Part shown: piece after piece, positions 45,320-54,156 of the stretch
Layout of the letters: each line of letters opens with the position of its first letter
Position numbering within the stretch: the stretch's first letter is position 1
Source of the DNA: Chitinophaga agrisoli
GTDB taxonomy: Bacteria; Bacteroidota; Bacteroidia; Chitinophagales; Chitinophagaceae
Direction of reading: 5' to 3'
NCBI RefSeq assembly: GCF_008386695.1
Contig: NZ_VUOC01000004.1
Location: forward strand, 1,676,327-1,740,326
DNA: 64,000 bases
Translations under genes and position numbers: made by a program
Notes under the pieces: generated by a model
The model's database searches: none
Seen by the model: the letters and a program-made list of their open reading frames with translations, nothing else
What the model was told of the DNA's origin: nothing

Positions 45320-46432
45320 ATGCGTGTATACGTGCTCATTCTGGCCATACTGTGTATAGTAAAAGCAAATGCCCAGACCAATGAAATAGCCATTCAAAAG
45401 AAGAATGCGGCCACCCCGGTAAAGAACCAGGCGCAAACAGGTACCTGCTGGTGTTTCTCCGTTACCTCCCTGGTAGAATCGGAGTGTGAGCGCAAAGGAG
45501 GCGCCGGTCCCGATATTTCGGAGATGTTTACCGTTCGCAATATTTACATGGAAAAGGCCCAAAACTATATCCGCCGCCAGGGCGCCGCACGCTTTGACGA
45601 GGGCGGACTGGGCCACGATGCCATCCATGCCATGGCTGCCTATGGCATTATGCCGGAGAGCGCCTACAGTGGCCTTACCGGCGGCCGTACCCAGCATAAT
45701 CATTCGCAGCTGGTAAGCGAACTACGAAGCTATCTGGACAGCCTCTTGAAGGCCCCCCGTCCCCTGCCGGATAACTGGGAACAACATGTCACCGCCCTGC
45801 TGGACCAATACCTGGGCAAGCCACCGGCTACCTTTGAGTACGATGGGCGCTCTTATACCCCGCAGACCTTTGCCCGGGATGTTATCAAGTTCAGTCCGTC
45901 AGACTATGTATATTTCACCTCCTTCACACACCACCCTTTTTACCAGTCATTTGTAGTAGAGGTGCCGGATAACTTCTCCAATGGGGCATACTACAATATC
46001 CCCATCAATGAGCTGATCGCCATCACCAAAACGGCTGTACAGAACGGATATACCGTAATGTGGGATACCGACGTAAGCAATAGTGGCTGGATGCCCGCTA
46101 CCGGCTATGCCCTGGCCCCAGCAAACGACGGTCCGGCTGCTGCTCCTGGTATTGATCCTGATCTGCAGGAAAAACCAAACTCCCAGGATTACCGGCAGCG
46201 TTTGTACGAGGAGCTGGTTACGCAGGATGATCACCTGATGCACATCACCGGCCTGGGTAAAAGCAAAAAAGGGAAAGAATTCTTTGTTGTTAAAAATTCA
46301 TGGGGCGCCCGCGGGCCTTTTGAAGGCTATGTAAATGTATCAGAATCTTACTTTGCCATCAATACTATTACTATCGTGGTACCCAAGGCTGCACTGGAAA
46401 AATCCGTAAAGGATAAGCTGGCGAAAAATTGA
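45320..46432 (+). CDS. Exported C1B (aminopeptidase C/bleomycin hydrolase-like) cysteine peptidase
   Basis: 370 residues with a signal peptide (about 1-19, ending ANAQ). The papain-type catalytic triad is visible: Cys in QAQTGTCWCFSVTSLVE (about 36-52), His in DHLMHITGLGK and Asn in VVKNSWGARGPFEGY. Sequence strips match the C1B peptidases, which trim N-terminal residues. Typical members are cytoplasmic and near 450 residues; this one is shorter and exported. A hairpin separates it from the convergent acylphosphatase gene. Confidence 0.85.
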   Translation: MRVYVLILAILCIVKANAQTNEIAIQKKNAATPVKNQAQTGTCWCFSVTSLVESECERKGGAGPDISEMFTVRNIYMEKAQNYIRRQGAARFDEGGLGHDAIHAMAAYGIMPESAYSGLTGGRTQHNHSQLVSELRSYLDSLLKAPRPLPDNWEQHVTALLDQYLGKPPATFEYDGRSYTPQTFARDVIKFSPSDYVYFTSFTHHPFYQSFVVEVPDNFSNGAYYNIPINELIAITKTAVQNGYTVMWDTDVSNSGWMPATGYALAPANDGPAAAPGIDPDLQEKPNSQDYRQRLYEELVTQDDHLMHITGLGKSKKGKEFFVVKNSWGARGPFEGYVNVSESYFAINTITIVVPKAALEKSVKDKLAKN

Positions 46433-46469
46433 GTGAAGACGTTATCTGATTCAATGAGAATATAAATAG

Positions 46470-46502
46470 AACAGCCCTGGTTTAAACAAAACCAGGGCTG
46501 TT
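46470..46502. terminator. Bidirectional hairpin between C1 peptidase and acylphosphatase
   Basis: Perfect 14-bp arms (46470-46483 and 46489-46502) with a 5-base loop between convergent genes. Confidence 0.82.
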
Positions 46503-46527
46503 GTGCTTAACAATAATATTTTCTCCG

Positions 46528-46803
46528 TTACCGGACCACTTCAAAGCCCTCATAATGTTCTAATGGGGCATCTTTCAGCTGTAATTCACTTACCTCTGCC
46601 CTGGATGGCCCTTGCCTGCACCACGCTATAAACGCTTCCATCGTTGTCTCGTCGCCTTCTGCAGCTATCCATACGCTTCCGTCTGGCAGGTTCCTGACTT
46701 GCCCGGCAATACCAAGCGCATCTGCCGCTTGTTTGGTACTGGCCCTGAAGAAAACACCCTGTACCTTCCCTTTTACGATGATCTCTTTATGAACTTTAAC
46801 CAT
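46528..46803 (-). CDS. acyP: Acylphosphatase
   Basis: 91 residues from ATG 46803 (MVKVHKEIIVKGKVQGVFFR), the usual acylphosphatase size; the frame extends seven residues upstream without reason. The catalytic Arg (VFFRASTKQAADALG) and Asn (VRNLPDGSV) are intact. It hydrolyses acyl phosphates such as carbamoyl phosphate in the cytoplasm. The next gene stretch upstream (46804-47179) has nothing I can support. Confidence 0.93.
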   Translation of the reverse strand: MVKVHKEIIVKGKVQGVFFRASTKQAADALGIAGQVRNLPDGSVWIAAEGDETTMEAFIAWCRQGPSRAEVSELQLKDAPLEHYEGFEVVR

Positions 46804-47179
46804 AAGATTGCTTTTTACAATCAACTAAGCCTAATATACCAATACACTTCCTTCATAAAGGATTCATTCTACTCCTATCCTTGCCTATACACACCATTCT
46901 GCCTAAGACCCTCGCGCCTACAGCTACGAGCTTCATTTATCACGTTATCAAATCTACAACAACCCGATGGAATATAAAACCAGGTACGTACTCTCCCTTC
47001 ACAGCAGCAGCAGCGGCTTGCAGGATGCGAACCTGCCACAGTACCCTCCAAAACGGCGGGTGGAGATGCGCCACGTATAACCCCATTCCACATTAGCTCC
47101 AAACTTACATTTTTCCTACCTTCACTACACTTGTCGTTAAACAAGCCGGATAAAGTCATAGTTTACGGAAAGTTTGTTA

Positions 47180-48331
47180 TTAGCTATGTTTTATTAGCCC
47201 TGCGGATATGAGCGCTTCAAATATTTTATCTGCCGTACCCACAAGTTCACCTTGTGAAGTCATATCAAACTCATTGGAAAGTAATATAATACCTGTGTTA
47301 AAATCCGGATAAAGAACGCAGTAACTCGAAAAACCGAAAGTACCACCTGTATGCCAGATTTTCCGGATTGAAGGCGTTATCCTGTTTATTCGCCAGAATA
47401 AACCAATAGCTGTACTATCTGTATAAACTTGCGTAGCAGTATGTGAAAACCTCACCAGGCCATTTTCTTCTTTTAGCTGAAACCGGACATAGCGTAGCAT
47501 GTCAGACAACGATGAATAAATACCACCGGAAGGTCCCATTAGCGCGGGCATATAGGGCATAATAACTCCATTGGCGTCATAGCCCTTCGCTAGTTCCGCA
47601 AACCCAGCTTTATTGACAGCGTGTGTTCGCTTCATGTCCAAAGGAGCAGTTATGTATTCTTGTACCAGCTGCTCAAAAGTTTTATGATAAACATTCTCTA
47701 AAATAAAGCCGAGCAACTGACCTCCTGTGTTAGAATACTTGTATTTAAACCCTGGGATTGTATCGGGCCGTATGCCGTGAAGATCCTTAAGAAATTGCTC
47801 TTTTGTATAACTTTTGTGGAGATCGGCAAGCAAAAATGGAATTGAATCTTTGGAATGTTGAAATATATCCGGCCTGTCGGGCAAAAACGGTGGCAATCCA
47901 GACGTATGATTGGCGAGGTGAATGATCTTTACTGGCTGGCCTTTGTAGTCCAGGTTAGGATATGGAGCCTGAAGATACTTAGTAACATCATCGTCCAGGC
48001 TTATTTTTTTATCGGCTATTGCCTTGGCGAGCAACAAGCCAGTAAACGTTTTTGAGATGGAGCCAATTTCGTAAATTGTATTATCCGTAGGTCGGGAGTC
48101 TTTACCTTTTTGGCTGGAACCGTAGTGAAACGTATAGGCTCTACCATCATGATATATTCCTATTGAGAGCCCAACCCTTGCGCTATCTTTCATAAAGTCC
48201 AAAGCGGCGCTTTGGACAATTGAATTTATTAAAGTTGTCGGATAAGGAGCTGTTCCGGTTGGTTGACTAGTTTGTGCCCCCGCCGTGAATGAAAAGCACA
48301 AAATCAGTGACACTGTGAATAAACCTTTCAT
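47180..48331 (-). CDS. Beta-lactamase-fold serine hydrolase (class C-like)
   Basis: 383 residues with signal peptide (about 1-19, ending AGAQ). The catalytic S-x-x-K is SISKTFTG (about 92-99), the YxN motif is YKYSNTGG and the third motif is WHTGGTFG. The family covers class C beta-lactamases, DD-peptidases and esterases; these motifs alone do not separate them. Predicted periplasmic. It lies upstream of the acylphosphatase gene and downstream of a DUF1080 gene on the same strand (45-base gap). Confidence 0.87.
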   Translation of the reverse strand: MKGLFTVSLILCFSFTAGAQTSQPTGTAPYPTTLINSIVQSAALDFMKDSARVGLSIGIYHDGRAYTFHYGSSQKGKDSRPTDNTIYEIGSISKTFTGLLLAKAIADKKISLDDDVTKYLQAPYPNLDYKGQPVKIIHLANHTSGLPPFLPDRPDIFQHSKDSIPFLLADLHKSYTKEQFLKDLHGIRPDTIPGFKYKYSNTGGQLLGFILENVYHKTFEQLVQEYITAPLDMKRTHAVNKAGFAELAKGYDANGVIMPYMPALMGPSGGIYSSLSDMLRYVRFQLKEENGLVRFSHTATQVYTDSTAIGLFWRINRITPSIRKIWHTGGTFGFSSYCVLYPDFNTGIILLSNEFDMTSQGELVGTADKIFEALISAGLIKHS

Positions 48332-48375
48332 CTTTTGTAAAAGTTATTTTGCTGTTCTATCCGGATACTTTCCGG

Positions 48376-49176
48376 CTATTTCCCCATCCTATCCTCCAGG
48401 TTCAATATCATTATATTTCTGAAATCTACAGGCTGCCCTTCGCTCTGCAGCGCTATATACCCTTTTGACAACAACTTGCCATCCTGCTTCTGCTTTGGAT
48501 CAAACCCGTTTACCACAGGCCCTCCTATTTGAGGTTTAGAATACCGGAGAACGGTATCGCCGTTGATAATATGCGTGATCAGTGAATCTCCCAATACGAT
48601 CAACTCTGCCTGTACCCATTCATCCTTACCATAGGTTTTAGAGCTGGAATTAATACAATGGCGGGTATCCAGTTTACCTTCATACACAATATGCGTACCC
48701 GGAGAGCACATGTTACCGGTAGGACGGGGCTTCCCATCTCCTAAACCTGCCAGCAGCTGCATTTCAATAGAAATAGGCCAGTCCTGCTCTTTAGGCATGG
48801 TACGAGGATCCTGCGAATGATACATTACGCCGCTGTTGAGTATTGTATAGGAAGGCGCTGTTTTACACCATTCTCCCACAAAACGGTATTCGAACTTAAG
48901 ATGGTAATAAGAAAAGGGTATTTTATAATACAAATGACCAAACTGGTCGTTAAAATCGCCGTATTGATCATATCGGACCTGAATAATGCTATCCTGTACC
49001 CGGAAAGTATTGCCGAAGTTATCGCCAACATCATGATGGTGAATCTTTACGAACCAGTCATTAATATCCTTTCCATTAAACAGTGGTATCCATTGCCCCT
49101 GAGCCCGGGCTGAATGCTGGAGAGTAACGGCCAGCAACAATATTGCCAGCGCTCGTAGAAAGTATTTGTTTGCCAT
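48376..49176 (-). CDS. DUF1080 (3-keto-disaccharide hydrolase domain) protein
   Basis: 266 residues with signal peptide (about 1-25). The jellyroll strips WIPLFNGKDINDWFVK, YYHLKFEYRFVGEW and NSGVMYHSQDP, and the closing IALQSEGQPVDFRNIMI, mark the DUF1080 family of carbohydrate-active or lectin-like exported proteins. It is in line with the beta-lactamase-fold gene. Substrate unknown. Confidence 0.87.
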   Translation of the reverse strand: MANKYFLRALAILLLAVTLQHSARAQGQWIPLFNGKDINDWFVKIHHHDVGDNFGNTFRVQDSIIQVRYDQYGDFNDQFGHLYYKIPFSYYHLKFEYRFVGEWCKTAPSYTILNSGVMYHSQDPRTMPKEQDWPISIEMQLLAGLGDGKPRPTGNMCSPGTHIVYEGKLDTRHCINSSSKTYGKDEWVQAELIVLGDSLITHIINGDTVLRYSKPQIGGPVVNGFDPKQKQDGKLLSKGYIALQSEGQPVDFRNIMILNLEDRMGK

Positions 49177-49706
49177 AACGTTGAATAAGTGATCAGCTTA
49201 AATATAGCTAGAAATTATTGCTTTTTTCTTTCCGTCTGGCATCTTCCTCCGCCGCTCTAATCTCAGGACAATCAAAGCGGTGTATATCGTTAACAGTTTA
49301 TTGGTTCAGGTACAATTATTTGGGGTTGCCCAAGAAGCCTATCTTCTTTATTAGGAGTTACCAAAGAAGTTTACCTCTTTTGTCAATGAAAAGCCTGCCG
49401 GCCAAACCAGGTAACCATTTTCTACTGCCACCCAGGCTTTGCTTTACATGCAATAGTATCACCTTCACATGGTAGTTGCAAAACACAGCGGCAGCTGCCT
49501 ACACAGCGGCGGACCGTGAGACATTGTAATGTGTTACCTGGTATTGACTGCTTATTACGCGGCAAGCAGGGTTAACGAAACAGGGTTAACAGGGGACACT
49601 AATTATTCTGGTTACACTCATTTTAGGTCACTTTTTATAGAGGGTTTTCAACTATTCTCTTATTAACTGTTTGATAAAATTTATACATGGCACCCGAGAG
49701 GATCAT

Positions 49707-50150
49707 CACGAAGTAATCAATAACTTTTCACGAATCATTCAACCAGCGTTCATAAGACATTCAATAGTTCTTCACGAAATCATTTAGCTAGTCTAAGTGA
49801 AATCATTCGACCAGTTCTTTACGAAGCCATTCAACCAATTTTAATAGAACCATCGACAAACCTACACAAGCTACCCTCCAACTTTCATGAAGCATCCAAC
49901 AAACTTCCGCAAAATCTTCCTCCAACTTTCATAAGAACATCCAACAGGCCGGTACCAATTACTCACAGATCTTTATGAACCAGCCAACAGGTCAATATAA
50001 GCCATCCTCCAACTTTCATAAGAACATCCAACAGGCCGGTACCAATTACTCACAGATCTTTATGAACCAGCCAACAGGTCAACACAGACCATCCTCACTT
50101 CTATGAACGATCCAACAGGTCCATACCAATCATCCACTCAGCTTTTATAA
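49707..50150. repeat. Degenerate ~22-bp tandem repeat array with a 77-bp perfect direct repeat
   Basis: The 49177-50251 gap has no gene. From about 49707 a unit of 20-25 bases, near CACGAAATCATTCAACCAG and later CATAAGAACATCCAACA, repeats perhaps 15-18 times with strong decay. Within it, 49919-49995 is copied perfectly at 50006-50082 (shift 87), showing recent expansion. No stable spacers, so not CRISPR. The 49177-49706 part shows only a small CAGGGTTAAC direct repeat near 49568. Confidence 0.8.
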
Positions 50151-50251
50151 ACTATCTAAAAGGCGATCCATCTCCTATCCCACCCTTCATTCATCATCGC
50201 ACCGTTCGAATTATACCTCACCTGGCCATTGCTCATCCACGCCTCCAGATC

Positions 50252-50857
50252 TTACGCAGCATAATTGAACAGCGATTTTTCATAACGTACCTCACTGCCA
50301 AACGTAAACTCCCTCACAACTTCATACGATCCACCGGTAGCCGGTTTGCGCAACAGTGAAAAACCCCGGCAGCTAAAACTACGTACGAACAACTGGTTAT
50401 CAAATTGTGGATACACTTTATCAAACTCACTGGTACTGATAGCCCTTGCTACGGTAATATGCGGTTTAAAACTACCCTGCTTCACCCCAAACAGATCCAG
50501 GATCCTTCTTTGCAACTCCACAACAGGCTTGGGGTTGGCTACATTTACATAGATCGTGCGCTTAATGGCCCCATGAACGAAATGATCGAACTTGGAGGTA
50601 TATACTGTAAAGGCGGCCTGTTTGCGGGCTATCTCTTCCAGCAATGCAACACAATCGCTCTGAAACTTCTCTGGGAATACAGAACGGAATAAAGAAATAT
50701 GCGCCTGCGAATAACGGCTGGGATACATACCCAGATCCTGGGCTATTTTCTCTTTAAAACGCCTTACATCACCGGCGGTTTGGGCGTCTGGGTTAATGAC
50801 TATCAGGTAATCATATAACGCCGTTTCTTCTGCTGTAAATAGGATATTTGTTTGCAT
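50252..50857 (-). CDS. 2'-5' RNA ligase family (LigT-like 2H phosphoesterase)
   Basis: 201 residues from ATG 50857 (MQTNILFTAEETALYDYL). Both 2H motifs are visible: HISLFRSVF (about residues 54-62) and HITVARAI (about 135-142). Such enzymes join or hydrolyse 2'-5' linked or cyclic phosphate RNA; the Bacteroidota members are poorly studied. A -7 box lies 37 bases upstream. It sits downstream of tpiA on the same strand, past a terminator. Confidence 0.85.
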   Translation of the reverse strand: MQTNILFTAEETALYDYLIVINPDAQTAGDVRRFKEKIAQDLGMYPSRYSQAHISLFRSVFPEKFQSDCVALLEEIARKQAAFTVYTSKFDHFVHGAIKRTIYVNVANPKPVVELQRRILDLFGVKQGSFKPHITVARAISTSEFDKVYPQFDNQLFVRSFSCRGFSLLRKPATGGSYEVVREFTFGSEVRYEKSLFNYAA

Positions 50858-50893
50858 AACCAACAATTTATTCTACCATGATTGTTGACCACA

Positions 50894-50901
50894 CAAATAT
50901 A
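50894..50901 (-). promoter_or_regulatory. -7 box of the LigT-like gene
   Basis: On the minus strand the sequence reads TATATTTG, a full match to TAnnTTTG, 36 bases before the start codon. No clear -33 partner. Confidence 0.55.
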
Positions 50902-50943
50902 CAACTTCTTTTCAGATTTACTAACTTTTTTAGCATTTTGTAC

Positions 50944-50977
50944 TAAAAAAATGCGCAGCTGGTGCTACGCATATTTT
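50944..50977 (-). terminator. tpiA terminator
   Basis: Nine-base arms (50951-50959 and 50964-50972, one mismatch) with a T-rich tail on the minus strand, 10 bases after the tpiA stop. Confidence 0.8.
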
Positions 50978-50982
50978 TATGA

Positions 50983-51744
50983 TTATGCCAGTTTTCCTAT
51001 AATAGCTGTAAAGTCAGCCGCCACCAGGGATGCGCCGCCAATAAGGCCGCCATCTACGTCCGGACAGGCGCACAACTCCCCTGCATTGCTGGGTTTTGCA
51101 CTACCACCATACAGGATCGTCAGGCCCAAAGCTATTTCTTTACCGTATTTATTAGCGATCTGCGCACGAATATAAGCGTGCATATCCTGCGCCTGTGCGG
51201 CAGATGCGGTTAAACCTGTGCCAATAGCCCAGATAGGCTCATAAGCGATCACCACCTGCTGCATCTGCTCTGCGGTAAGATGATACAGGCTTTCTTCCAG
51301 CTGCCTGGCTACATACTCATTCTGCGTTTCTGCCTTCCTTATCTCCAGCGGCTCCCCGCAGCAAAAGATAGGCTTTAAACCGTTGGCCAGCGCCAGATCT
51401 ATCTTTTTCGCCAGCATGGCATTGCTTTCCTGGAAATACTCCCTTCTTTCGGAGTGGCCCAGTACTACAAAGTCTACACCTATGGATTGCAGCATCTCTG
51501 CGGATACTTCACCTGTGAAAGCGCCGGATTTCTCTGAATAACAATTCTGCGCGGCCACATAAAAACCGGGGTAATTCTTCACCAGCGCCTTTGCCCTCAT
51601 TAAGTAGGGAAACGGTACGGCGAACACCACCTCGTGCCCTTCCGGTAATTTAATACCGGCCTGGAGCACGTCATTGATCAACTGCTCGCCCTGCGCCAGG
51701 GTAAGGTTCATTTTCCAGTTTGCCGCTGCAATTTTTTTTCTCAT
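50983..51744 (-). CDS. tpiA: Triosephosphate isomerase
   Basis: 253 residues, standard length. It interconverts dihydroxyacetone phosphate and glyceraldehyde 3-phosphate in glycolysis. Lys11 in AANWKMN, His97 in VVLGHSERRE and Glu169 in VVIAYEPIWAIGTG are the catalytic residues. It lies downstream of the GlmU-family gene on the minus strand with a 63-base gap. Confidence 0.97.
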   Translation of the reverse strand: MRKKIAAANWKMNLTLAQGEQLINDVLQAGIKLPEGHEVVFAVPFPYLMRAKALVKNYPGFYVAAQNCYSEKSGAFTGEVSAEMLQSIGVDFVVLGHSERREYFQESNAMLAKKIDLALANGLKPIFCCGEPLEIRKAETQNEYVARQLEESLYHLTAEQMQQVVIAYEPIWAIGTGLTASAAQAQDMHAYIRAQIANKYGKEIALGLTILYGGSAKPSNAGELCACPDVDGGLIGGASLVAADFTAIIGKLA

Positions 51745-51807
51745 GATAATGATGCTTGTGTATTATGTTTGAATGTTGACGAGTTACTATTTTAGCTGCG
51801 AAAATTA

Positions 51808-53004
51808 TTAAATTATTTGCTCATCCTCATCATTTTTAACAACCAGGTCATAAACGGCGGCCAATATCTTACGGTCGGCTTCCGCTAACTCCCTCCCCTT
51901 AAAGCCCATCCAGGCGGCGGCATCCCGCATAGCCTCCTTTATCCGGTACACGGCAGGCTTTTCACCGCCACCCCAGGAAAAGGAAGGCAGGAACTTGGGT
52001 GGAAAATCGCCGCCAAATACATTACAGGACACGCCTATGACCGTTCCGGTGTTTAGCATGGTATTGATGCCACAGCGGCTGTAATCCCCCATTAAAACGC
52101 CGCATTTGCGGCCTGCAGGCCAGGCTTCCTTCCGCGCTTCCATCCATACCTTCACCTCTCCTGCATTATTCTTTAGATTAGAGCAGCTTGTATTGGCGCC
52201 CAGGTTACACCACTCGCCCAGCACAGCATCACCCAGGTAACCGTCATGGCCCTTATTGGAATAACCAAACATCAATATGTTCTTGATCTCCCCGCCACCG
52301 GTACAACCCGGCCCCAGAGAGGTAGCGCCATATACTTTTGTGCCCATTTTCAGCACAGCGCCCTCACCCAGGGCCAGCGGCCCCCTTATAAGGCAACCTT
52401 CCATCACCTGCGCATCTTTGCCAATGTAAATAGGGCCAGTGCCGGCATTCAGCACGCTATGCTCTACCACGGCGCCTGGCTCCAGGAATATGTTTTCCGG
52501 GGCGGTTACCTGGTTAGAGGCAGGTATGGGCGCGCTGCTGCGGCCCCGGGTCAGCAGGGCAAAATCATCCCTTATAGCTTTATCGTTATAGGCAAACAGG
52601 TGCCAGGGCATGTCTATAGTGGTAACCGGCCCCGTATAATTCTTACGGTCCTCTGCCGGCAGGGTAAGATCGGTACCAGGTACTACCTTCACCATCAGAT
52701 GATTGTTCTTATAAAGTTCCTGTCCGGGTTTAAGTTCGTTAATGGTAGCTACTAAGGCCTCATCGGGTAGGATATGTCCACTGATCAGTACATGTACCAC
52801 TTGTGCTTTTCCCAGTCGTAGGGGATATTTCTCCTGGAGATAAGACATGGTAAAATGGCTCACATTGGTTGTCCCAAACCATTGTTCCCATTTCTCCTGT
52901 ATGGTAAGAATGCCTACCCTGCAGGCAGCTACAGGTCTTGTGTAGGTAAAAGGATATAAAAGATCGCGGGCGGGCGTGTCAAAAAGGATAAAGTTACGCT
53001 CCAT
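51808..53004 (-). CDS. GlmU-family (sugar-nucleotide/acetyltransferase-like) protein
   Basis: 398 residues. The N-terminal half (NFILFDTPARDLLYPFTYTRPVAACRVG) is a degenerate nucleotidyltransferase, and the C-terminal half has left-handed beta-helix hexapeptide repeats (PIYIGKDAQVMEGCLIRGPLALGEGAVL, NLGANTSCSNLKN). This is the Bacteroidota GlmU-like group, related to UDP-GlcNAc synthesis enzymes; real activity is uncertain because the usual N-terminal GG-loop is not seen. It starts about 70 bases after the rpmE2 stop region. Confidence 0.82.
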   Translation of the reverse strand: MERNFILFDTPARDLLYPFTYTRPVAACRVGILTIQEKWEQWFGTTNVSHFTMSYLQEKYPLRLGKAQVVHVLISGHILPDEALVATINELKPGQELYKNNHLMVKVVPGTDLTLPAEDRKNYTGPVTTIDMPWHLFAYNDKAIRDDFALLTRGRSSAPIPASNQVTAPENIFLEPGAVVEHSVLNAGTGPIYIGKDAQVMEGCLIRGPLALGEGAVLKMGTKVYGATSLGPGCTGGGEIKNILMFGYSNKGHDGYLGDAVLGEWCNLGANTSCSNLKNNAGEVKVWMEARKEAWPAGRKCGVLMGDYSRCGINTMLNTGTVIGVSCNVFGGDFPPKFLPSFSWGGGEKPAVYRIKEAMRDAAAWMGFKGRELAEADRKILAAVYDLVVKNDEDEQII

Positions 53005-53017
53005 AAAGGGCTAAAAA

Positions 53018-53050
53018 TAAAAAAATCCCACCAACATTCGCTGGTGGGAT
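53018..53050 (-). terminator. rpmE2 terminator
   Basis: ATCCCACCA (53025-53033) and TGGTGGGAT (53042-53050), perfect, with a T-rich tail on the minus strand, about 25 bases beyond the rpmE2 stop. Confidence 0.9.
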
Positions 53051-53074
53051 ATGGAAAAATATTTGTTAAATAGC

Positions 53075-53329
53075 CTATTGGGCTTTTTTCGCGTAACGCT
53101 TGTTGAACTTGTCGATACGGCCGGCAGTGTCTACCAGTACATTCTTCCCTGTGTAAAAGGGATGAGAGGTGTTGGAAATTTCCAGTTTGATCACCGGATA
53201 TTCGTTACCGTCTTCCCATTTGATGGTTTCGCGGGAAGGAGCAGTAGAACGGCTTAAGAAGCTCACTCCGTTAGACATATCTTTGAATACTACAAACCTG
53301 TAACTTTCTGGATGGATACCCTGTTTCAT
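53075..53329 (-). CDS. rpmE2: 50S ribosomal protein L31 type B
   Basis: 84 residues starting [20 protein letters not shown]. The sequence has no zinc-binding CXXC pairs, so it is the zinc-independent type B form. It binds the 50S subunit near the inter-subunit bridge. A clear terminator follows. Neighbours are GlmU-like downstream and yajQ further upstream on the same strand. Confidence 0.96.
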   Translation of the reverse strand: MKQGIHPESYRFVVFKDMSNGVSFLSRSTAPSRETIKWEDGNEYPVIKLEISNTSHPFYTGKNVLVDTAGRIDKFNKRYAKKAQ

Positions 53330-53509
53330 TGCTGATTTTTTTTGAGCCAGCCGAACCCTGGTTCAGCTGATTGTTATTTGTTTTTTTATCTGATGTTTAC
53401 CCGGTTTTTTACCCCGGTTCCCACCAAAACGTAAATACGGATGGCAAAGGTAAGAAAAATTCACTAATTGGTAAATATTTACTAAATAGATAATTCCCCC
53501 TCCTCCATT

Positions 53510-54001
53510 TTATGATTTCATATTCACATATTGCAGGGGAATGCCCAGGTTAGCCTCCTTACATTTCTGTATAACTTCCTGTAAATCATCTATTTTCTTC
53601 CCAGTCACCCGCACAATATCGTCCATAATGGCAACCTGTACCTTAAGCCCGGAGTCCTTGATCATCTTCACGATCTTTTTGGCGTCTTCCTGCTTGATAC
53701 CGTTCCTTACCGGTACTTCCTTCTTTACTACCTTACCACTCTGGTAGGGCTCCTTGCTAAGGTCGTATATGGCGGCGTCCAGCCCCTGCCGCATGGTACG
53801 GCTAATGAGCACATCCACTACCTGGGTAAGCTTCATATCCGTCTCTACGGCCAGGTTCAGCACCAGATCCTTTTTATTCAGGTCTATATCCACATGGGAA
53901 TCCTTAAAATCAAAACGGGTGGTGATCTCTTTCTTTACCGTATTAAGGGCATTGTCCAGCGTCTGTAAATCTATTTTGCTAACAATATCAAAGGATGGCA
54001 T
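53510..54001 (-). CDS. yajQ: YajQ-family nucleotide-binding protein
   Basis: 163 residues from ATG 54001 (MPSFDIVSKIDLQTLDNALN), the family N-terminus; a frame extension of 18 codons overlaps the preceding terminator. YajQ proteins have paired ferredoxin-like domains (TTRFDFKDSHVDIDL and QVAIMDDIVRVTGKKIDDLQ) and bind cyclic di-GMP or RNA in some species. Its role in this organism is not known. Confidence 0.93.
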   Translation of the reverse strand: MPSFDIVSKIDLQTLDNALNTVKKEITTRFDFKDSHVDIDLNKKDLVLNLAVETDMKLTQVVDVLISRTMRQGLDAAIYDLSKEPYQSGKVVKKEVPVRNGIKQEDAKKIVKMIKDSGLKVQVAIMDDIVRVTGKKIDDLQEVIQKCKEANLGIPLQYVNMKS

Positions 54002-54040
54002 AATTGAATGCTTTTTAATATTAAGTTCCGGCAAAGATAA

Positions 54041-54087
54041 AAAAATTCCCGCCACAGTTCCTCCACTTGAAGGAGGCCGGGCGGGAA
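54041..54087 (-). terminator. Terminator of the sigma-led surface-protein operon
   Basis: TTCCCGCC (54046-54053) pairs with GGCGGGAA (54080-54087), with an inner CCTCC/GGAGG pair and a T-rich tail on the minus strand, 70 bases after the DUF2807 stop. It overlaps the region just upstream of yajQ. Confidence 0.82.
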
Positions 54088-54156
54088 CTAACCTTTAAAT
54101 ATTAAACTTGTTATCCAACGGCTCTGCCGGTTAAAACCAACGGAGGACTAACGTCT

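Noticed and set aside
49218-49475. An 85-residue frame in the repeat-rich gap
   Set aside because: Low-quality composition and no neighbours in frame; the gap looks non-coding.
49707-50150. CRISPR array
   Set aside because: Units are degenerate and contiguous, with no constant repeat separated by unique spacers and no cas genes nearby.
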